A stretch of DNA of 64,000 nucleotides, from NCBI RefSeq assembly GCF_022230925.1, contig NZ_JAKKFH010000018.1, forward strand, positions 62,001-126,000, in the 5' to 3' direction. The notes under the pieces were generated by a model. The model made no database searches. It was not told where the DNA came from and saw only the letters and a program-made list of their open reading frames with translations. How positions within the stretch are numbered: position 1 is the first letter of the stretch; each line of letters opens with the position of its first letter. The translations under genes were made by a program, and so were the position numbers. The DNA comes from Micromonospora alfalfae. Its GTDB lineage: Bacteria; Actinomycetota; Actinomycetes; Mycobacteriales; Micromonosporaceae. Positions 33,671 through 43,118 of this stretch are shown here, piece after piece.

Positions 33671-35839
33671 ATGCCGGAGCAGAGACCGCGACACGCCGAC
33701 CAACAGCGACGACATGACGTTGTGGAGTTGCGGGTGCACGGCGTCTCCGGGGCGGACCCCACTGTCATCCTCGACCAGCCGCAGGTTCGGCAGGTCGCCG
33801 GCGACGGCAGCGGGGGCTTCCACCGGGCCGCCCGCTCGGGTGGCGTGGGTCCGGACGGGGTGACGGTTGAGGCGTACCGCTGGGGTGATCTGCCCACCGG
33901 CACCGTCGGTCGGACGCTCGCCATGGTCTTCCTGCTGCCGTTCATGCTGAGCAACGTGGCGGTGTGGATGCGCCCCACCGGCCGCCGCCGCGCCGCCGCA
34001 GTCAGCGTGCTGTGTCGACTCCTCGCGCTCAACCTCACAGTGCTGTACGTGGTGTCCATCGCCGGGGTCGCCCTCGACCTGCTCGCCTGGCGGTGCCTCG
34101 GCGCGGCCCGCTGCCGCCCGCCCTTCGACACCATGGGCGGGCTCGACGGCCGGCACGTCGGGCAGCGGCTGGCCGTGTTGGCGCTCCTGCCGATCGCCGC
34201 CATAGCGGTCCTGCGCCTCCTCGGCACCCGGCGGCCAGGTCCGGCCGACAACCCACTGTGGGCGGTGGAGCCGCTGGTGCATCGACTGCGCGCGATCCAC
34301 GTGGCCGCGGCGCTCGCCGTACTCAATGTCGTGCTGCTCACGGCCCGTCGCGCCACCGGCGCGACGTTCTCCACGACGCTGCTGCTGGCGCTCAGCGCGG
34401 CGGTGTTGCTGGCCTGCGTCGGTCTGCTCGCCACTCCGGGGATGATCGACCGGGCGGCTACCGCGCGAACTGCCACCTGGACCGCCCGCACAGCGGGTGT
34501 GGTGGCGGCCGTCCTGAGCGTGGCGACCCTCATCACAGTGGCAAGCGACCGGCGGGACTGGTCGTCGGCGGGCGGACTTCCCGGCTACGGCGGGATCGCC
34601 GGCGGGGCGCTGCTCGGCCAGATGGTCCTGCTGGCGCTGCTCAGCGGGGTGGTGTTGGGGCACCACGGCCGGGTGGGCGGCCGGGCCGCGCTGCCTGGTG
34701 GCCTGGGCGCGGCGGTCCTCGCCGCCCTCGCGGTCGGCCTGACCGGCGCGCTCTCCGCCGGCCTCGTCTACCAGACGGGGGAGTTGCTCGGTGGCTACCG
34801 TGGTGACGGTGGGCCACCGCTGCCGTACCGCTGGACGCTGCTGGCCTTCTTCCTGCACGTGGTCGCGGCGGTGCTGCTCTGCGGCGCGATGTCAGTGGTG
34901 TCGCGGCGGCGTCGGCGGCGTGCGGCGGCGGCGATCACCGCCCGTGACTTCCCGGTAGTGCCACCGGAGGCGGTCGGCCGGCTACGGCTGACGACGAAGA
35001 CCATCGCCCGGGCGCGGTTCACCGAGTGGTTGGGTCTGCTGGCGGCCACGTACGCGGCGCTCGCGGTGGTCGGAGTGATCACGAGTCTGGTGGGGAGTAC
35101 CGGTCGCGAACCGGAGGAGTTGACCCGGCAGTTGCTCGGGCTGCCGGCCGGCGCCGTCCAGATGGGGCTCAACTGGGGCAGCTACCTGCTCGCCGCGTTG
35201 CTGCTCACGCTGTTGGCAGGTGGCGTGTTCGCCTACCGGACCGCGTGGTTTCGCCGGCACGTCGGCATCCTGTGGGACCTGGGCACCTTCTGGCCCCGGG
35301 CCGCGCACCCGTTCGCCCCGCCGAGCTACGCCGACCGGGCGGTGCCGGAACTGGCCGACCGGATCAGCCAACTGGCCGAACGGCACGACGGGGTGTTGCT
35401 CTGTGGGCACAGCCACGGGTCGGCGCTGCTCGCCCTCGCGGTGCTGCGGCTGCCCCCGCGGGTACGTCAACGGGTCGCACTGCTCACCTACGGGTCACCG
35501 CTGGACCGGCTGTATGCCCGGCTCTTTCCGGCCTACCTCAACGAGAAGGTGCTGCGCGAGGTGGGGGAGCGGGTCGAGTGGCGGTGGATCAACCTCTGGC
35601 GGGACACCGACCCGGTCGGCGGCTGGGTCTTCGCCGCACACCGCCCCGGCGATCCGGCCCCCGATCCGGCCGATCCGGCCGGGCAGGTCGACCGGCGGTT
35701 GCGGGACCCGGCGCACCTGCTGGCGGCACCGGGGGAGCGGTCCGCGCCGCCGCTGCGGGGGCACCATCCGGGCGAGACCGACCCCGAGTTCCGGGCGGCG
35801 GTGCGCGAACTCACCGAACGCCTTCGTGGTGCCGGCTGA
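33671..35839 (+). CDS. Large membrane protein with C-terminal GxSxG serine-hydrolase-like domain
   Basis: 722 residues. N-terminal soluble part with VVELRVHGVSGADP near residue 17, a motif I associate with a group of actinobacterial membrane proteins of unknown role. About nine to ten membrane segments span residues 85-520. A C-terminal domain contains VLLCGHSHGSALLALAVLRL near 578, a nucleophile elbow G-H-S-H-G as in lipases, followed by LLTYGSPLDRLYARLFPAYL and later WRDTDPVGGWVF, with possible Asp and His partners (HHPGETDPEF). Start ATG at 33671. The substrate and side of the membrane are unknown; probably an esterase- or lipase-like enzyme at the membrane. Confidence 0.8.
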   Translation: MPEQRPRHADQQRRHDVVELRVHGVSGADPTVILDQPQVRQVAGDGSGGFHRAARSGGVGPDGVTVEAYRWGDLPTGTVGRTLAMVFLLPFMLSNVAVWMRPTGRRRAAAVSVLCRLLALNLTVLYVVSIAGVALDLLAWRCLGAARCRPPFDTMGGLDGRHVGQRLAVLALLPIAAIAVLRLLGTRRPGPADNPLWAVEPLVHRLRAIHVAAALAVLNVVLLTARRATGATFSTTLLLALSAAVLLACVGLLATPGMIDRAATARTATWTARTAGVVAAVLSVATLITVASDRRDWSSAGGLPGYGGIAGGALLGQMVLLALLSGVVLGHHGRVGGRAALPGGLGAAVLAALAVGLTGALSAGLVYQTGELLGGYRGDGGPPLPYRWTLLAFFLHVVAAVLLCGAMSVVSRRRRRRAAAAITARDFPVVPPEAVGRLRLTTKTIARARFTEWLGLLAATYAALAVVGVITSLVGSTGREPEELTRQLLGLPAGAVQMGLNWGSYLLAALLLTLLAGGVFAYRTAWFRRHVGILWDLGTFWPRAAHPFAPPSYADRAVPELADRISQLAERHDGVLLCGHSHGSALLALAVLRLPPRVRQRVALLTYGSPLDRLYARLFPAYLNEKVLREVGERVEWRWINLWRDTDPVGGWVFAAHRPGDPAPDPADPAGQVDRRLRDPAHLLAAPGERSAPPLRGHHPGETDPEFRAAVRELTERLRGAG

Positions 35840-35882
35840 GCCGGCCGGCCGTGAGTCGGGCCGTGGCGGGACACCACTTCCG

Positions 35883-36281
35883 TCAATGGTCCATTTCGGG
35901 GATCCGGTCGGACTCCGCCACAGTCATCCGGACCTTGCGCAGTGTGGCGTCGGGGGCGCGGATCGCGGTGCGCCAGCGGTCCAGCGTCCGGGTGAGCACC
36001 CGGACCACGAACTGCAGCTGGTTGACCTGTTCGCGGAGCGTGCCCAGCTCGGACCGGGCGCTGAACGCCTCGCCCTCCAACTGGGTGATCCGGGTCTGCA
36101 ACGGCTGCACGAGCGTGAGGGCGGCCTCGGTGAGCGTGTCGGCGGCATCGGCCTTGAACTTGCCCCGCTGCACCACGACGGTGGCGATCGCGGCCAGGCC
36201 GGTGCCTCCGCCGAGGATGCCGAGCACGCTGAGCGCCACCTGCACCCAGTGCGGTGCGGTTGGCGCGGGTGCGGTAATCAC
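35883..36281 (-). CDS. Single-helix membrane protein with coiled coil, unknown function
   Basis: 132 residues. Start GTG at 36281 overlaps the stop of the preceding gene (GTGA). One membrane helix at about 14-38 (VALSVLGILGGGTGLAAIATVVVQ), then a long heptad-patterned coiled coil at about 50-100 (LVQPLQTRITQLEGEAFSAR and LREQVNQLQFVVRVLTRTL), then a short acidic end. The layout of a small helix-plus-coil protein after a four-helix protein recalls phage holin/anchor gene pairs, but no other phage genes are present. Unknown. Confidence 0.7.
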   Translation of the reverse strand: MITAPAPTAPHWVQVALSVLGILGGGTGLAAIATVVVQRGKFKADAADTLTEAALTLVQPLQTRITQLEGEAFSARSELGTLREQVNQLQFVVRVLTRTLDRWRTAIRAPDATLRKVRMTVAESDRIPEMDH

Positions 36282-36727
36282 GTGACACCTGCCTGCAACT
36301 GTTCGTAGGTCACAAATTCGCACGCACGGGCCAGGCGACGAAGGTCGATGGCGATCTGCGTGGCCCGCCAGAGTGACCCGACGGTCACCGCTATCACGAA
36401 CGACGTGGCGACGAGGGAATTTCGGCCTGCCATGACCAACACGGCTACCGCGTACATGCCGGTGATCGTGCCGAGCACCAGCACCGACGCGAGTTCGAGG
36501 CCGAGCCCGGTGGAGAGCCGGCCGGGCCACAGGATGCCCAGTAATCCACCCACGCCCACAGCGATCAGACCCAGCTCCCAGGCGACCTGGATGGGCGCCG
36601 GCATCGACACCTGAACTGACGTCGGCCGGACATCGAGGGTCATCATCAGGATGCCGCAGAGCGGTGCTGCGGCCAGGACAGCGATCTCGTACGGCTGGTG
36701 ACGGGATCGGATTCGTAGGGTTCCCAC
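36278..36727 (-). CDS. Four-helix membrane protein of unknown function
   Basis: 149 residues. Start GTG at 36727 has AAGGAG five bases before it. Four membrane segments at about 14-33, 46-68, 74-98 and 103-124, ending in a short cytosolic tail ACEFVTYEQLQAGVT. Forms a coupled two-gene operon with the coiled-coil membrane protein that follows. I do not recognise either family. The gap before it has only slight promoter-like sequence. Confidence 0.68.
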   Translation of the reverse strand: MGTLRIRSRHQPYEIAVLAAAPLCGILMMTLDVRPTSVQVSMPAPIQVAWELGLIAVGVGGLLGILWPGRLSTGLGLELASVLVLGTITGMYAVAVLVMAGRNSLVATSFVIAVTVGSLWRATQIAIDLRRLARACEFVTYEQLQAGVT

Positions 36728-37093
36728 GGCAACTCCTTGGTCGAGGACCGGCGTCCGGCAGCGCTCGGTGGACCAGTGCCGTTCGGTGGGTCGCGACGTC
36801 GAGGCGCGGTTCGTGCGGCCAAGCCCGGTGGTGCGTTGCCTGTGGACGGTCGTTGGGCGAGAAGATGGAGCGACACGACGTCGTTGGCTGCCGGTATCTG
36901 CCTGTGTAGCACCGATGACCGGTTGCCGTCCACCTGGTGCAACGTCGCGTTCCCGCAGGTCAGAGCCCGTTACTGGCTGGTTTTGGACACCGGGGCGGTG
37001 AAGCGCGGCGACCCGGCCCGCACTGCCGCCCCATGACGCCGAGTGTCGGATATCTTGCACAGGGTGAGCGGGTTGGGCCGGGTCGCCGATCGA
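36728..37093. other. 366-base intergenic region with little recognisable
   Basis: No convincing gene on either strand: possible reading frames have poor codon bias and no ribosome site. The only AT-rich spot is GGATATCTTGCAC around 37047-37059, which could be a promoter for the minus-strand pair, but it is more than 300 bases from their start. Confidence 0.5.
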
Positions 37094-37972
37094 TCAACGG
37101 GCGAGCAGGGCGCGTAGCGCCCGGAGCACCTCGGCCGGGGCCTCCTCCGCCATGAAGTGTCCGCAGGTGACCGTCTGGTGGTCCAGGTCCGGCGCCCAGG
37201 CCCGCCACACCGCCGCCGCGTCGTAGCCCAGCGCCGCGCCCCAGTCCTGCTGGAGCACCGTCACCGGCATCCGCAGCTGGTTGCCGGCCGTCCGGTCGGC
37301 GGCGTCGTGAGTGACGTCGATCCCGGCGGACGCCCGATAGTCGGCGACGATCGAGGGAACGGCGTCGCGGGACGCGCGCAGGTACACGGCCCGCACCTCC
37401 GCCGGCAGGGCCTCCGGATCACGGGTCCAGACGTCCAGGAAGTGACCGAAGAAGGCGTCCGGGCTGCCGGCGATCAGCTCTTCGGGCAGGCCGGGCGGCT
37501 GCGCCATCAGGTAGAGGTGAAACGCCACAGCGGCGCTGGCGCCGTGCAGCACGTCCCACATGTCCAGCGTGGGCAGCACGTCGAGCAGGGCCAGGTGACT
37601 GATCGCCGCCGGATGGTCGAGGCCGGCGCGGAACGCGACCAGGGCGCCCCGGTCGTGCCCTGCCAACGCGAACCGATCGTGACCGAGCGCGCCGGCCAGC
37701 GCCACGATGTCGGCGGCCATGGTGCGCTTGGCGTACCCGGTGCCGTCGGTGTCGAGGGGCTTGGCGCTGTCGCCGTAGCCGCGCAGGTCGGGGCAGATGA
37801 CCGTGTGGTCGGCGGCCAGATCGGCGGCCACGTGCCGCCACATGAGGTGGGTCTGCGGAAAGCCGTGCAACAGCACGATGGCCGGCCCGGAACCGCCCAC
37901 TGCGGCGTTGAGCGTCACGCCGTCGGCGACTGTGACGCGTCGGTAGTCGAATCCGTTGATCTTGGGGTCCAC
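37094..37972 (-). CDS. Alpha/beta hydrolase resembling haloacetate dehalogenase
   Basis: 292 residues. LLHGFPQTHLMWRHVA at 34-49 gives the oxyanion hole; the nucleophile elbow is GHDRG, with Asp (near residue 106), not Ser, as nucleophile, which is typical of haloacetate dehalogenases and epoxide hydrolases. PDLRGYGDSAKP and DYRASAGID further resemble the haloacetate dehalogenase group; the C-terminal catalytic His is in CGHFMAEEAP. The start GTG at 37972 follows AGGAAGG. Activity on haloacids or epoxides is inferred only. It is divergent from the large SARP regulator, 138 bases away. Confidence 0.9.
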   Translation of the reverse strand: MDPKINGFDYRRVTVADGVTLNAAVGGSGPAIVLLHGFPQTHLMWRHVAADLAADHTVICPDLRGYGDSAKPLDTDGTGYAKRTMAADIVALAGALGHDRFALAGHDRGALVAFRAGLDHPAAISHLALLDVLPTLDMWDVLHGASAAVAFHLYLMAQPPGLPEELIAGSPDAFFGHFLDVWTRDPEALPAEVRAVYLRASRDAVPSIVADYRASAGIDVTHDAADRTAGNQLRMPVTVLQQDWGAALGYDAAAVWRAWAPDLDHQTVTCGHFMAEEAPAEVLRALRALLAR

Positions 37973-38098
37973 GGGGAACCTTCCTGGTGAGCAGTGCCGG
38001 CGAGGGCGGTGGCCCGTCGCCGTCGTACCGCACCGAGCCTGCCCGGCGGTGATCAGCAGCCGGTCAGCGTCGGATCAGTGCCGGCCGGGCCACCGGCC

Positions 38099-38104
38099 TA
38101 GATT
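38099..38104 (+). promoter_or_regulatory. Leaderless -10 box TAGATT
   Basis: TAGATT ends six bases before the ATG at 38111 with no ribosome site between. Confidence 0.6.
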
Positions 38105-38110
38105 GGTGCC

Positions 38111-41100
38111 ATGACCAGGCAGCTGACGGCGCCCGTCGCGGTGACCTTCGGCGTGCTCGGGCCGGTGATCGCCGCGACCGAGCGCGGCCCGGTCCCCCTG
38201 CGGGGACACCGGCAGCGCCTGGTGCTGGGCCGGCTGTTGATCGCCCACGGTCGGGTGGTGCCCGTGGATCGTCTCGTCGACGACCTGTGGGAGGTCGCGC
38301 CGGACGGCGCGCTGGGCGCGATCCGGACCTTCGTGGCCGACCTGCGCCGGGCCCTGGAACCCGACAGGCCACCCCGGCAGCCGCCCCGCATCCTGGTCAC
38401 CGAGCCACCCGGGTACGCGCTGAAGGCCGCCCCGGACGCGGTGGACGCCGGACGGTTCGAGGCGGCCGTCGGCGAGGCGGCCCGGCTGCTGGCAGCCGGA
38501 CGTCCCGCGCCGGCCCTGGCCGCGCTGGACGCGGCGCTCGGGCTCTGGCGCGGGCCCGCGTACGCCGACTGCGCCAACGAGTCCTGGGCGGTAGCGGAGA
38601 TCAACCGGCTGGACGAGCTGCGGATGCTCGCCGTCGAGCGGCGGGCGGAGGCGCTTCTGGCGGTGGGTCGACCGGACGAGGCCGCCGCGGACCTGCCGGA
38701 GCACCTGGCCAGCCATCCGCTGCGCGAGGACGCCTGGAGGCTGCTCGCGACGGCCCGGTACCGCGCCGGCCGGCAGGGCGACGCGTTGGCCGCGCTGCGG
38801 GAGGCCCGCCACGTGCTGGTGACCGAGCTGGGCGTGGACCCGGGGCCCGAACTGCGACGGCTGGAAGCCGACATCCTGGCCCAGGCGCCGCACCTCGCCC
38901 CGGCCGTCGATCGGGCCACCACCCCCGGCCTCGGGGAACCCGTTGCACCCGTCCAGGCGGAGCAGCGCCCGTTCGTCGGCCGCGACGCCGAGCTGGAGCG
39001 GCTGCGGCGCGCCGCCGCGGCCGCGTCCCGCCGCCGCCAGCCCACGCTCGCCCTGCTCGGCGGCGACCCGGGTGCCGGCAAGACGGCGCTGGCCGAGGCC
39101 CTGACCCGGCGACTCGCCGCTGAGGGCTGGGTCACCGCGTGGGGGCGAAGCCCGGAATACGAGGGGGCCCCACCGGCGTGGCCGTGGACCCAGATCACCG
39201 ACGCGCTCGCCGCCCCCGCCGCCGCCCCCGCCGCCGTCGCCGACCCGGAAGACGGTTCGGCCGACGGTTCGGCTGACCCCGCCACCGTGCGGTTCCGTCG
39301 ACACCGCGCGGTGGCCGCACTGATCTCGACGGTCGCCGACCGCGAGCCGGTCCTGCTGGTCCTCGACGACCTGCACCGCGCCGACGGCGACACCCTGGAC
39401 CTGCTGACCGCGCTGCTCACCGGCCCGCAGCCGGCCAGCGGGCCGGTGCTGATCCTCGGCACCTACCGGGCCACCGAGATCAGCCCGGAGCTGACCGCCA
39501 CCCTGGCCCGCGCCGCCGGGCTGGAACCGGTCCGGGAGTATCTTGCCGGCCTGCCCGCGTCGGCGACCGGCGAGCTGGTCGGCGCCATCGTCGGGGCGGA
39601 CCCGGACCCGGCCACCGCCCGGGCGATACACCTGCGCAGCGGCGGCAACCCGTTCTTCGTCCGCGAGCTGGCCCAGCTGTTCGCGAGCACGGGGCAGGCG
39701 GGGTTGGCCGCCGTGCCGCCCGGGGTACGTGACGTGATCCGGCACCGGTTGGCGCAGCTGTCCGCCTCGACCCGTACCGTGCTGCGGCAGGCGGCAGTGC
39801 TCGGTCGGGACCTCGACCCGGACGTGCTGGGTGCGCTGGCCGGTGACCCGACGGCAGCGCTGGACGCCGTGGACCGCGCCCTGGCGGCCGGATTCCTCAC
39901 CGAACGAGAGTCCGACGGGCGGCTGCGCTTCACCCACATCCTGGTCCGCGACACGCTCTACACCGACCTGTCCGCGCCGCGCCGCGCCGCCTGGCACGCG
40001 GCCGTCGCCGAGGTGCTGCGACAACGGGAACCCGTCGAGCCGGCGGCCCTCGCGTACCACCTGCTGCGCGCCGGCGGGCCGGCCCACGCCGCCGAGGCGT
40101 CGACATACGCCCAGGTGGCTGCCGAGCGGGCCGAACGGGGCGGCAACCCGCACGAGGCGGCCCGCCTGTGGGGCCAGGTGATCGAGGCGTACGACAGCGC
40201 CAGCGGGGTCGAGCCGCGTGGGCGGGTGACAGCGCTGCTCGGTCTGGGGCGGGCGGTGGCCGTGACGGGCCAGCTGGCCGAGGCCCGGCTACGGCGTGCC
40301 GAGGCGATCACCGTCGCCGAGTCCACCGGCGACCCCATGCTGATCCAGGAGGCCCTAGCCGGCTTCGACGTGCCCGCCAGTTGGACGCGCAACGACGACG
40401 ACCTGCTCTCCGGGCACATCGTCCGAGCCGCCGAACACGCCCTGACCGCGCTCGGCCCGACCGGCTCGGCGCAGCGCAGCCGGCTGCTGAGCACCCTCGC
40501 GCTGGAGCTGCGCGGCACCACACATGATCGGGGCCGCCGCGCCGCGGCCGAGGCCGAGACGATCGCCCGCGACATCGGTGACCCCGGGCTGTTGGCCTTC
40601 GCGCTCAACGCCCGCTTCATGCACGCCTTCCACAGCGTCGGTCTGGCCGACGCGCGGGCCCGGATCGGCGTGGAACTTGTCGAACTGGCCGCCCGGAACC
40701 ACCTGGTGACCTTCGAGGTGCTCGGCCACCTGGTCCTGGTCCAGGCCAACTGTGCGCTGGCCGACCGGCCCACCGCCGACGCGCACGCCCGCGCCGCCGA
40801 CCGGCTCGCCGAACGGTACGAGCTGCCGTTGGTCGGTGTCTTCACCCGGTGGTACGCCGCGCTGCGCCTGGCGCTCGACGGCGAGTCGGACGCGGCGGCG
40901 CGGGCGTACCGCTCGGCTGCCGACCCCGTGAGCGCCGACGGCATGCCGGGGCTGACCCAGGGGTTGCTCCCGCTGGCCCTGCTCGGTCTGCGGCTGGCCG
41001 ACACCATCGGCGGGGACCGGCCGACCGCCGGGCTCGGCGGGGACGACTGGGCGGACCTGGACTGGGGTCCGCACGAGCCGTGGGTCCGACCGTTGCTGCT

Positions 41101-41422
41101 GGTCGCCGCCGACGAGCGGGACGCCGCCACGGCCGCCCTGCTGGCGCTTCCCGAGGGGCCGCACGATCTGCTGCGTGAGGTACGGCTCTGCCTCGTCGGT
41201 CGGGCGGCGTGCGCCCTCGACGACCGGGCCACGATGAGCCGGGTCCACGCCGAGCTGCTGCCGGCCGCCGACGAACTGGCCGCCGGCAGCGGGGTGCTCA
41301 CCGTGGGCCCGGTGGCCGGGCACCTCGCCGACCTGGCCGCCGCGCTGGGTCGGCACGAGGAGGCAGCCGAGCACCGTCGTACGGCTCGTGCGGTGACCGC
41401 GCGCGCCCGCGCCACCGCCTGA
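38111..41422 (+). CDS. AfsR/SARP-type regulator: BTAD domain plus AAA ATPase and helical repeats
   Basis: 1103 residues. Residues about 12-100 are an OmpR-like winged helix of the SARP type (VTFGVLGPVIAATERG, RLVLGRLLIAHGRVV, IRTFVADLRRALEP); 100-265 is the bacterial transcriptional activation domain (helical, LGVDPGPELRRLEADIL at its end). The AAA/NACHT-like ATPase starts near 290 with PFVGRDAELERL, Walker A GGDPGAGKTA near 316 and Walker B LLVLDDLHRAD near 415. The rest (about 620-1103) is helical TPR-like repeat. Such proteins activate specialised-metabolite or stress genes after nucleotide-driven assembly; no target cluster is in the window. Leaderless promoter at 38099. Confidence 0.93.
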   Translation: MTRQLTAPVAVTFGVLGPVIAATERGPVPLRGHRQRLVLGRLLIAHGRVVPVDRLVDDLWEVAPDGALGAIRTFVADLRRALEPDRPPRQPPRILVTEPPGYALKAAPDAVDAGRFEAAVGEAARLLAAGRPAPALAALDAALGLWRGPAYADCANESWAVAEINRLDELRMLAVERRAEALLAVGRPDEAAADLPEHLASHPLREDAWRLLATARYRAGRQGDALAALREARHVLVTELGVDPGPELRRLEADILAQAPHLAPAVDRATTPGLGEPVAPVQAEQRPFVGRDAELERLRRAAAAASRRRQPTLALLGGDPGAGKTALAEALTRRLAAEGWVTAWGRSPEYEGAPPAWPWTQITDALAAPAAAPAAVADPEDGSADGSADPATVRFRRHRAVAALISTVADREPVLLVLDDLHRADGDTLDLLTALLTGPQPASGPVLILGTYRATEISPELTATLARAAGLEPVREYLAGLPASATGELVGAIVGADPDPATARAIHLRSGGNPFFVRELAQLFASTGQAGLAAVPPGVRDVIRHRLAQLSASTRTVLRQAAVLGRDLDPDVLGALAGDPTAALDAVDRALAAGFLTERESDGRLRFTHILVRDTLYTDLSAPRRAAWHAAVAEVLRQREPVEPAALAYHLLRAGGPAHAAEASTYAQVAAERAERGGNPHEAARLWGQVIEAYDSASGVEPRGRVTALLGLGRAVAVTGQLAEARLRRAEAITVAESTGDPMLIQEALAGFDVPASWTRNDDDLLSGHIVRAAEHALTALGPTGSAQRSRLLSTLALELRGTTHDRGRRAAAEAETIARDIGDPGLLAFALNARFMHAFHSVGLADARARIGVELVELAARNHLVTFEVLGHLVLVQANCALADRPTADAHARAADRLAERYELPLVGVFTRWYAALRLALDGESDAAARAYRSAADPVSADGMPGLTQGLLPLALLGLRLADTIGGDRPTAGLGGDDWADLDWGPHEPWVRPLLLVAADERDAATAALLALPEGPHDLLREVRLCLVGRAACALDDRATMSRVHAELLPAADELAAGSGVLTVGPVAGHLADLAAALGRHEEAAEHRRTARAVTARARATA

Positions 41423-41535
41423 TCCGATCCGAGGCCACGGCGACTTGCCGGTTTCCGCCGGAACCCACCGGCGGGTGCGGTCAGATGGAACCACCGGCGC
41501 GTGCACCGTCGGCAGTGGTCCGAGGGGGGGTAGGC

Positions 41536-43110
41536 GTGGAGGCGCTCATCCTGATCGTGGCGCTGGGCGTCACAGTCCTCGTCGGCACCACTCTCGGCGG
41601 CCGGTACCGGGTGGCCCCGCCGGTTCTGCTCATCGCGTTGGGCGTACTGCTCGGACTCACGCCGCCGCTGTCCGAGGTCGCCCTGGAACCCGACCTGGTC
41701 CTGTTGATCTTCCTGCCGGCGATCCTGTACCGGGAGAGCCTCACCATCAGCCTGCGGGAGATCCGGGCCAACCTGCCCGTGATCGGGCTGCTCGCCGTGG
41801 TGCTGGTGGTGCTCACCATGGTCACTGTGTCGTTCGCCGCGCAGGCGTTCGGGGTGAACCCCGCCGCCGCCTGGGTGCTCGGCGCGGTCCTCGCGCCGAC
41901 CGACGCCGCCGCGGTCACCGGCCTGGCCAAGCGGCTGCCCCGGAAGCTGCTCACCACCCTGCACGCGGAGAGCCTGATCAACGACGGCACGGCGCTGGTG
42001 GTCTTCGCGGTGGCTGTGGGTCTGCTCAGCCACAGCGCCGACCCGGGCGTGCTGGGCGTCGGAGAGGAGTTCGTCGGCGCCAGCGTCGGCGGTGTGACAG
42101 CCGGTCTGCTGGTGGGGGCCGCCGTGGTGCTGATCCGCAAGCGGCTCGACGATCCGCTGCGCGAGGGCGCCTTGAGCGTGCTGACACCGTTCGGTGCCTT
42201 CCTGCTCGCCGACTCGGTGCACGCCAGTGGGGTGCTGGCGGTGGTGGTCGCCGGCCTGGTGCTGGCCTACGCCGGCCCACGGGTGATCCGGGCCCGGTCC
42301 CGGGTGCTGGCGTACGCGTTCTGGGACCTGTCCACCTTCCTGATCAACGGCGGTCTGTTCGTCCTGCTCGGCACGCAGATTCCCCGCGCGGTCCGGGGCA
42401 TCACCAGCACCTCGCCCGGGCGGGCTCTGATGATCGTGTTGGTGGTCACAGTGGTCGTGATCGGCACCCGGCTTCTCTTCGTCTACCTGACCGCGCAAGC
42501 CGCGAGGCTGGGGCGGCGCCGCATCATGGACCCGAGCCAGGGGCCGTCCGCCTGGCGGGTGGGGACCGTCGCGGGCTGGTCCGGTTTCCGGGGCGCAGTC
42601 TCGCTGGCCGCCGCCCTGGCCGTTCCGACGGTGATGGTCGACGGTCGACCGGTGGTCGAACGCGATCTGATCATCTTCGTCACCGCGCTGGTGATCGTGC
42701 TGATCATGCTGCTTCAGGGCACCACACTGCCGTTGGTGGTCCGCTGGGCCGGGCTCAGCGGCGACCCGGAACGCGTCGACGAGGCCCGCAACGCTCGGCG
42801 GCGCGCCACCGAGGTGGGCCTGGCCGCCCTACCACGGGTCGCGGCGGAGATCGGTGCCCAGGATGACTCGGTGCGTCGGCTGGAGGCCGAGTACCGGCGG
42901 CATCTGGAGGACCTCAACGAGAGCGGCGGGAACACCGCCGAGGAGCGCCGGTTGGAACGCCGACTGCGCCTCGGTGTCCTCGCCCACAAGAGGCGGGAGG
43001 TCACCCGACTGCGCGACAACCGGGAGATCGACGACCTGGTGCTCCAGGAACTCCAGGCCGCGCTGGACAACGAGGAGATCCGGCTGCTGGGGCGTGGATC
43101 CAACGAGTGA
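41536..43110 (+). CDS. Na+/H+ antiporter, CPA1 family
   Basis: 524 residues. About twelve membrane segments in the first 410. APTDAAAVTGLAKRLP near 115 and HAESLINDGTALVVF near 140 are the CPA1 ion-binding motifs, where the two Asp residues take part in ion exchange; GWSGFRGAVSLAAALAVP near 355 is also conserved. The C-terminal 100 residues are a charged, probably coiled-coil cytosolic tail (ERRLERRLRLGVLAHKRREV). It exchanges Na+ (or K+) for protons and supports pH or salt tolerance. Start GTG at 41536 follows GAGGGGGGG. Convergent with the importer ATPase, 8 bases apart. Confidence 0.93.
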   Translation: MEALILIVALGVTVLVGTTLGGRYRVAPPVLLIALGVLLGLTPPLSEVALEPDLVLLIFLPAILYRESLTISLREIRANLPVIGLLAVVLVVLTMVTVSFAAQAFGVNPAAAWVLGAVLAPTDAAAVTGLAKRLPRKLLTTLHAESLINDGTALVVFAVAVGLLSHSADPGVLGVGEEFVGASVGGVTAGLLVGAAVVLIRKRLDDPLREGALSVLTPFGAFLLADSVHASGVLAVVVAGLVLAYAGPRVIRARSRVLAYAFWDLSTFLINGGLFVLLGTQIPRAVRGITSTSPGRALMIVLVVTVVVIGTRLLFVYLTAQAARLGRRRIMDPSQGPSAWRVGTVAGWSGFRGAVSLAAALAVPTVMVDGRPVVERDLIIFVTALVIVLIMLLQGTTLPLVVRWAGLSGDPERVDEARNARRRATEVGLAALPRVAAEIGAQDDSVRRLEAEYRRHLEDLNESGGNTAEERRLERRLRLGVLAHKRREVTRLRDNREIDDLVLQELQAALDNEEIRLLGRGSNE

Positions 43111-43118
43111 CCGAGGGC

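Noticed and set aside
35883..36727. Prophage remnant
   Set aside because: Only two small membrane proteins with holin-like layout; no integrase, structural or att-like sequences nearby.
36728..37093. Short open frames on the plus strand (about 77-99 codons)
   Set aside because: Codon bias is poor, no ribosome site and no similarity to anything recognised.
38075..40153. Long minus-strand open frame antisense to the SARP regulator
   Set aside because: Arg/Gly-rich shadow with no domain and no ribosome site.
39958..42498. Very long open frame on the minus strand (over 800 codons)
   Set aside because: It lies antisense to the SARP regulator and antiporter, which have clear domains; its protein is low-complexity and it exists only because GC-rich codons rarely give antisense stops.
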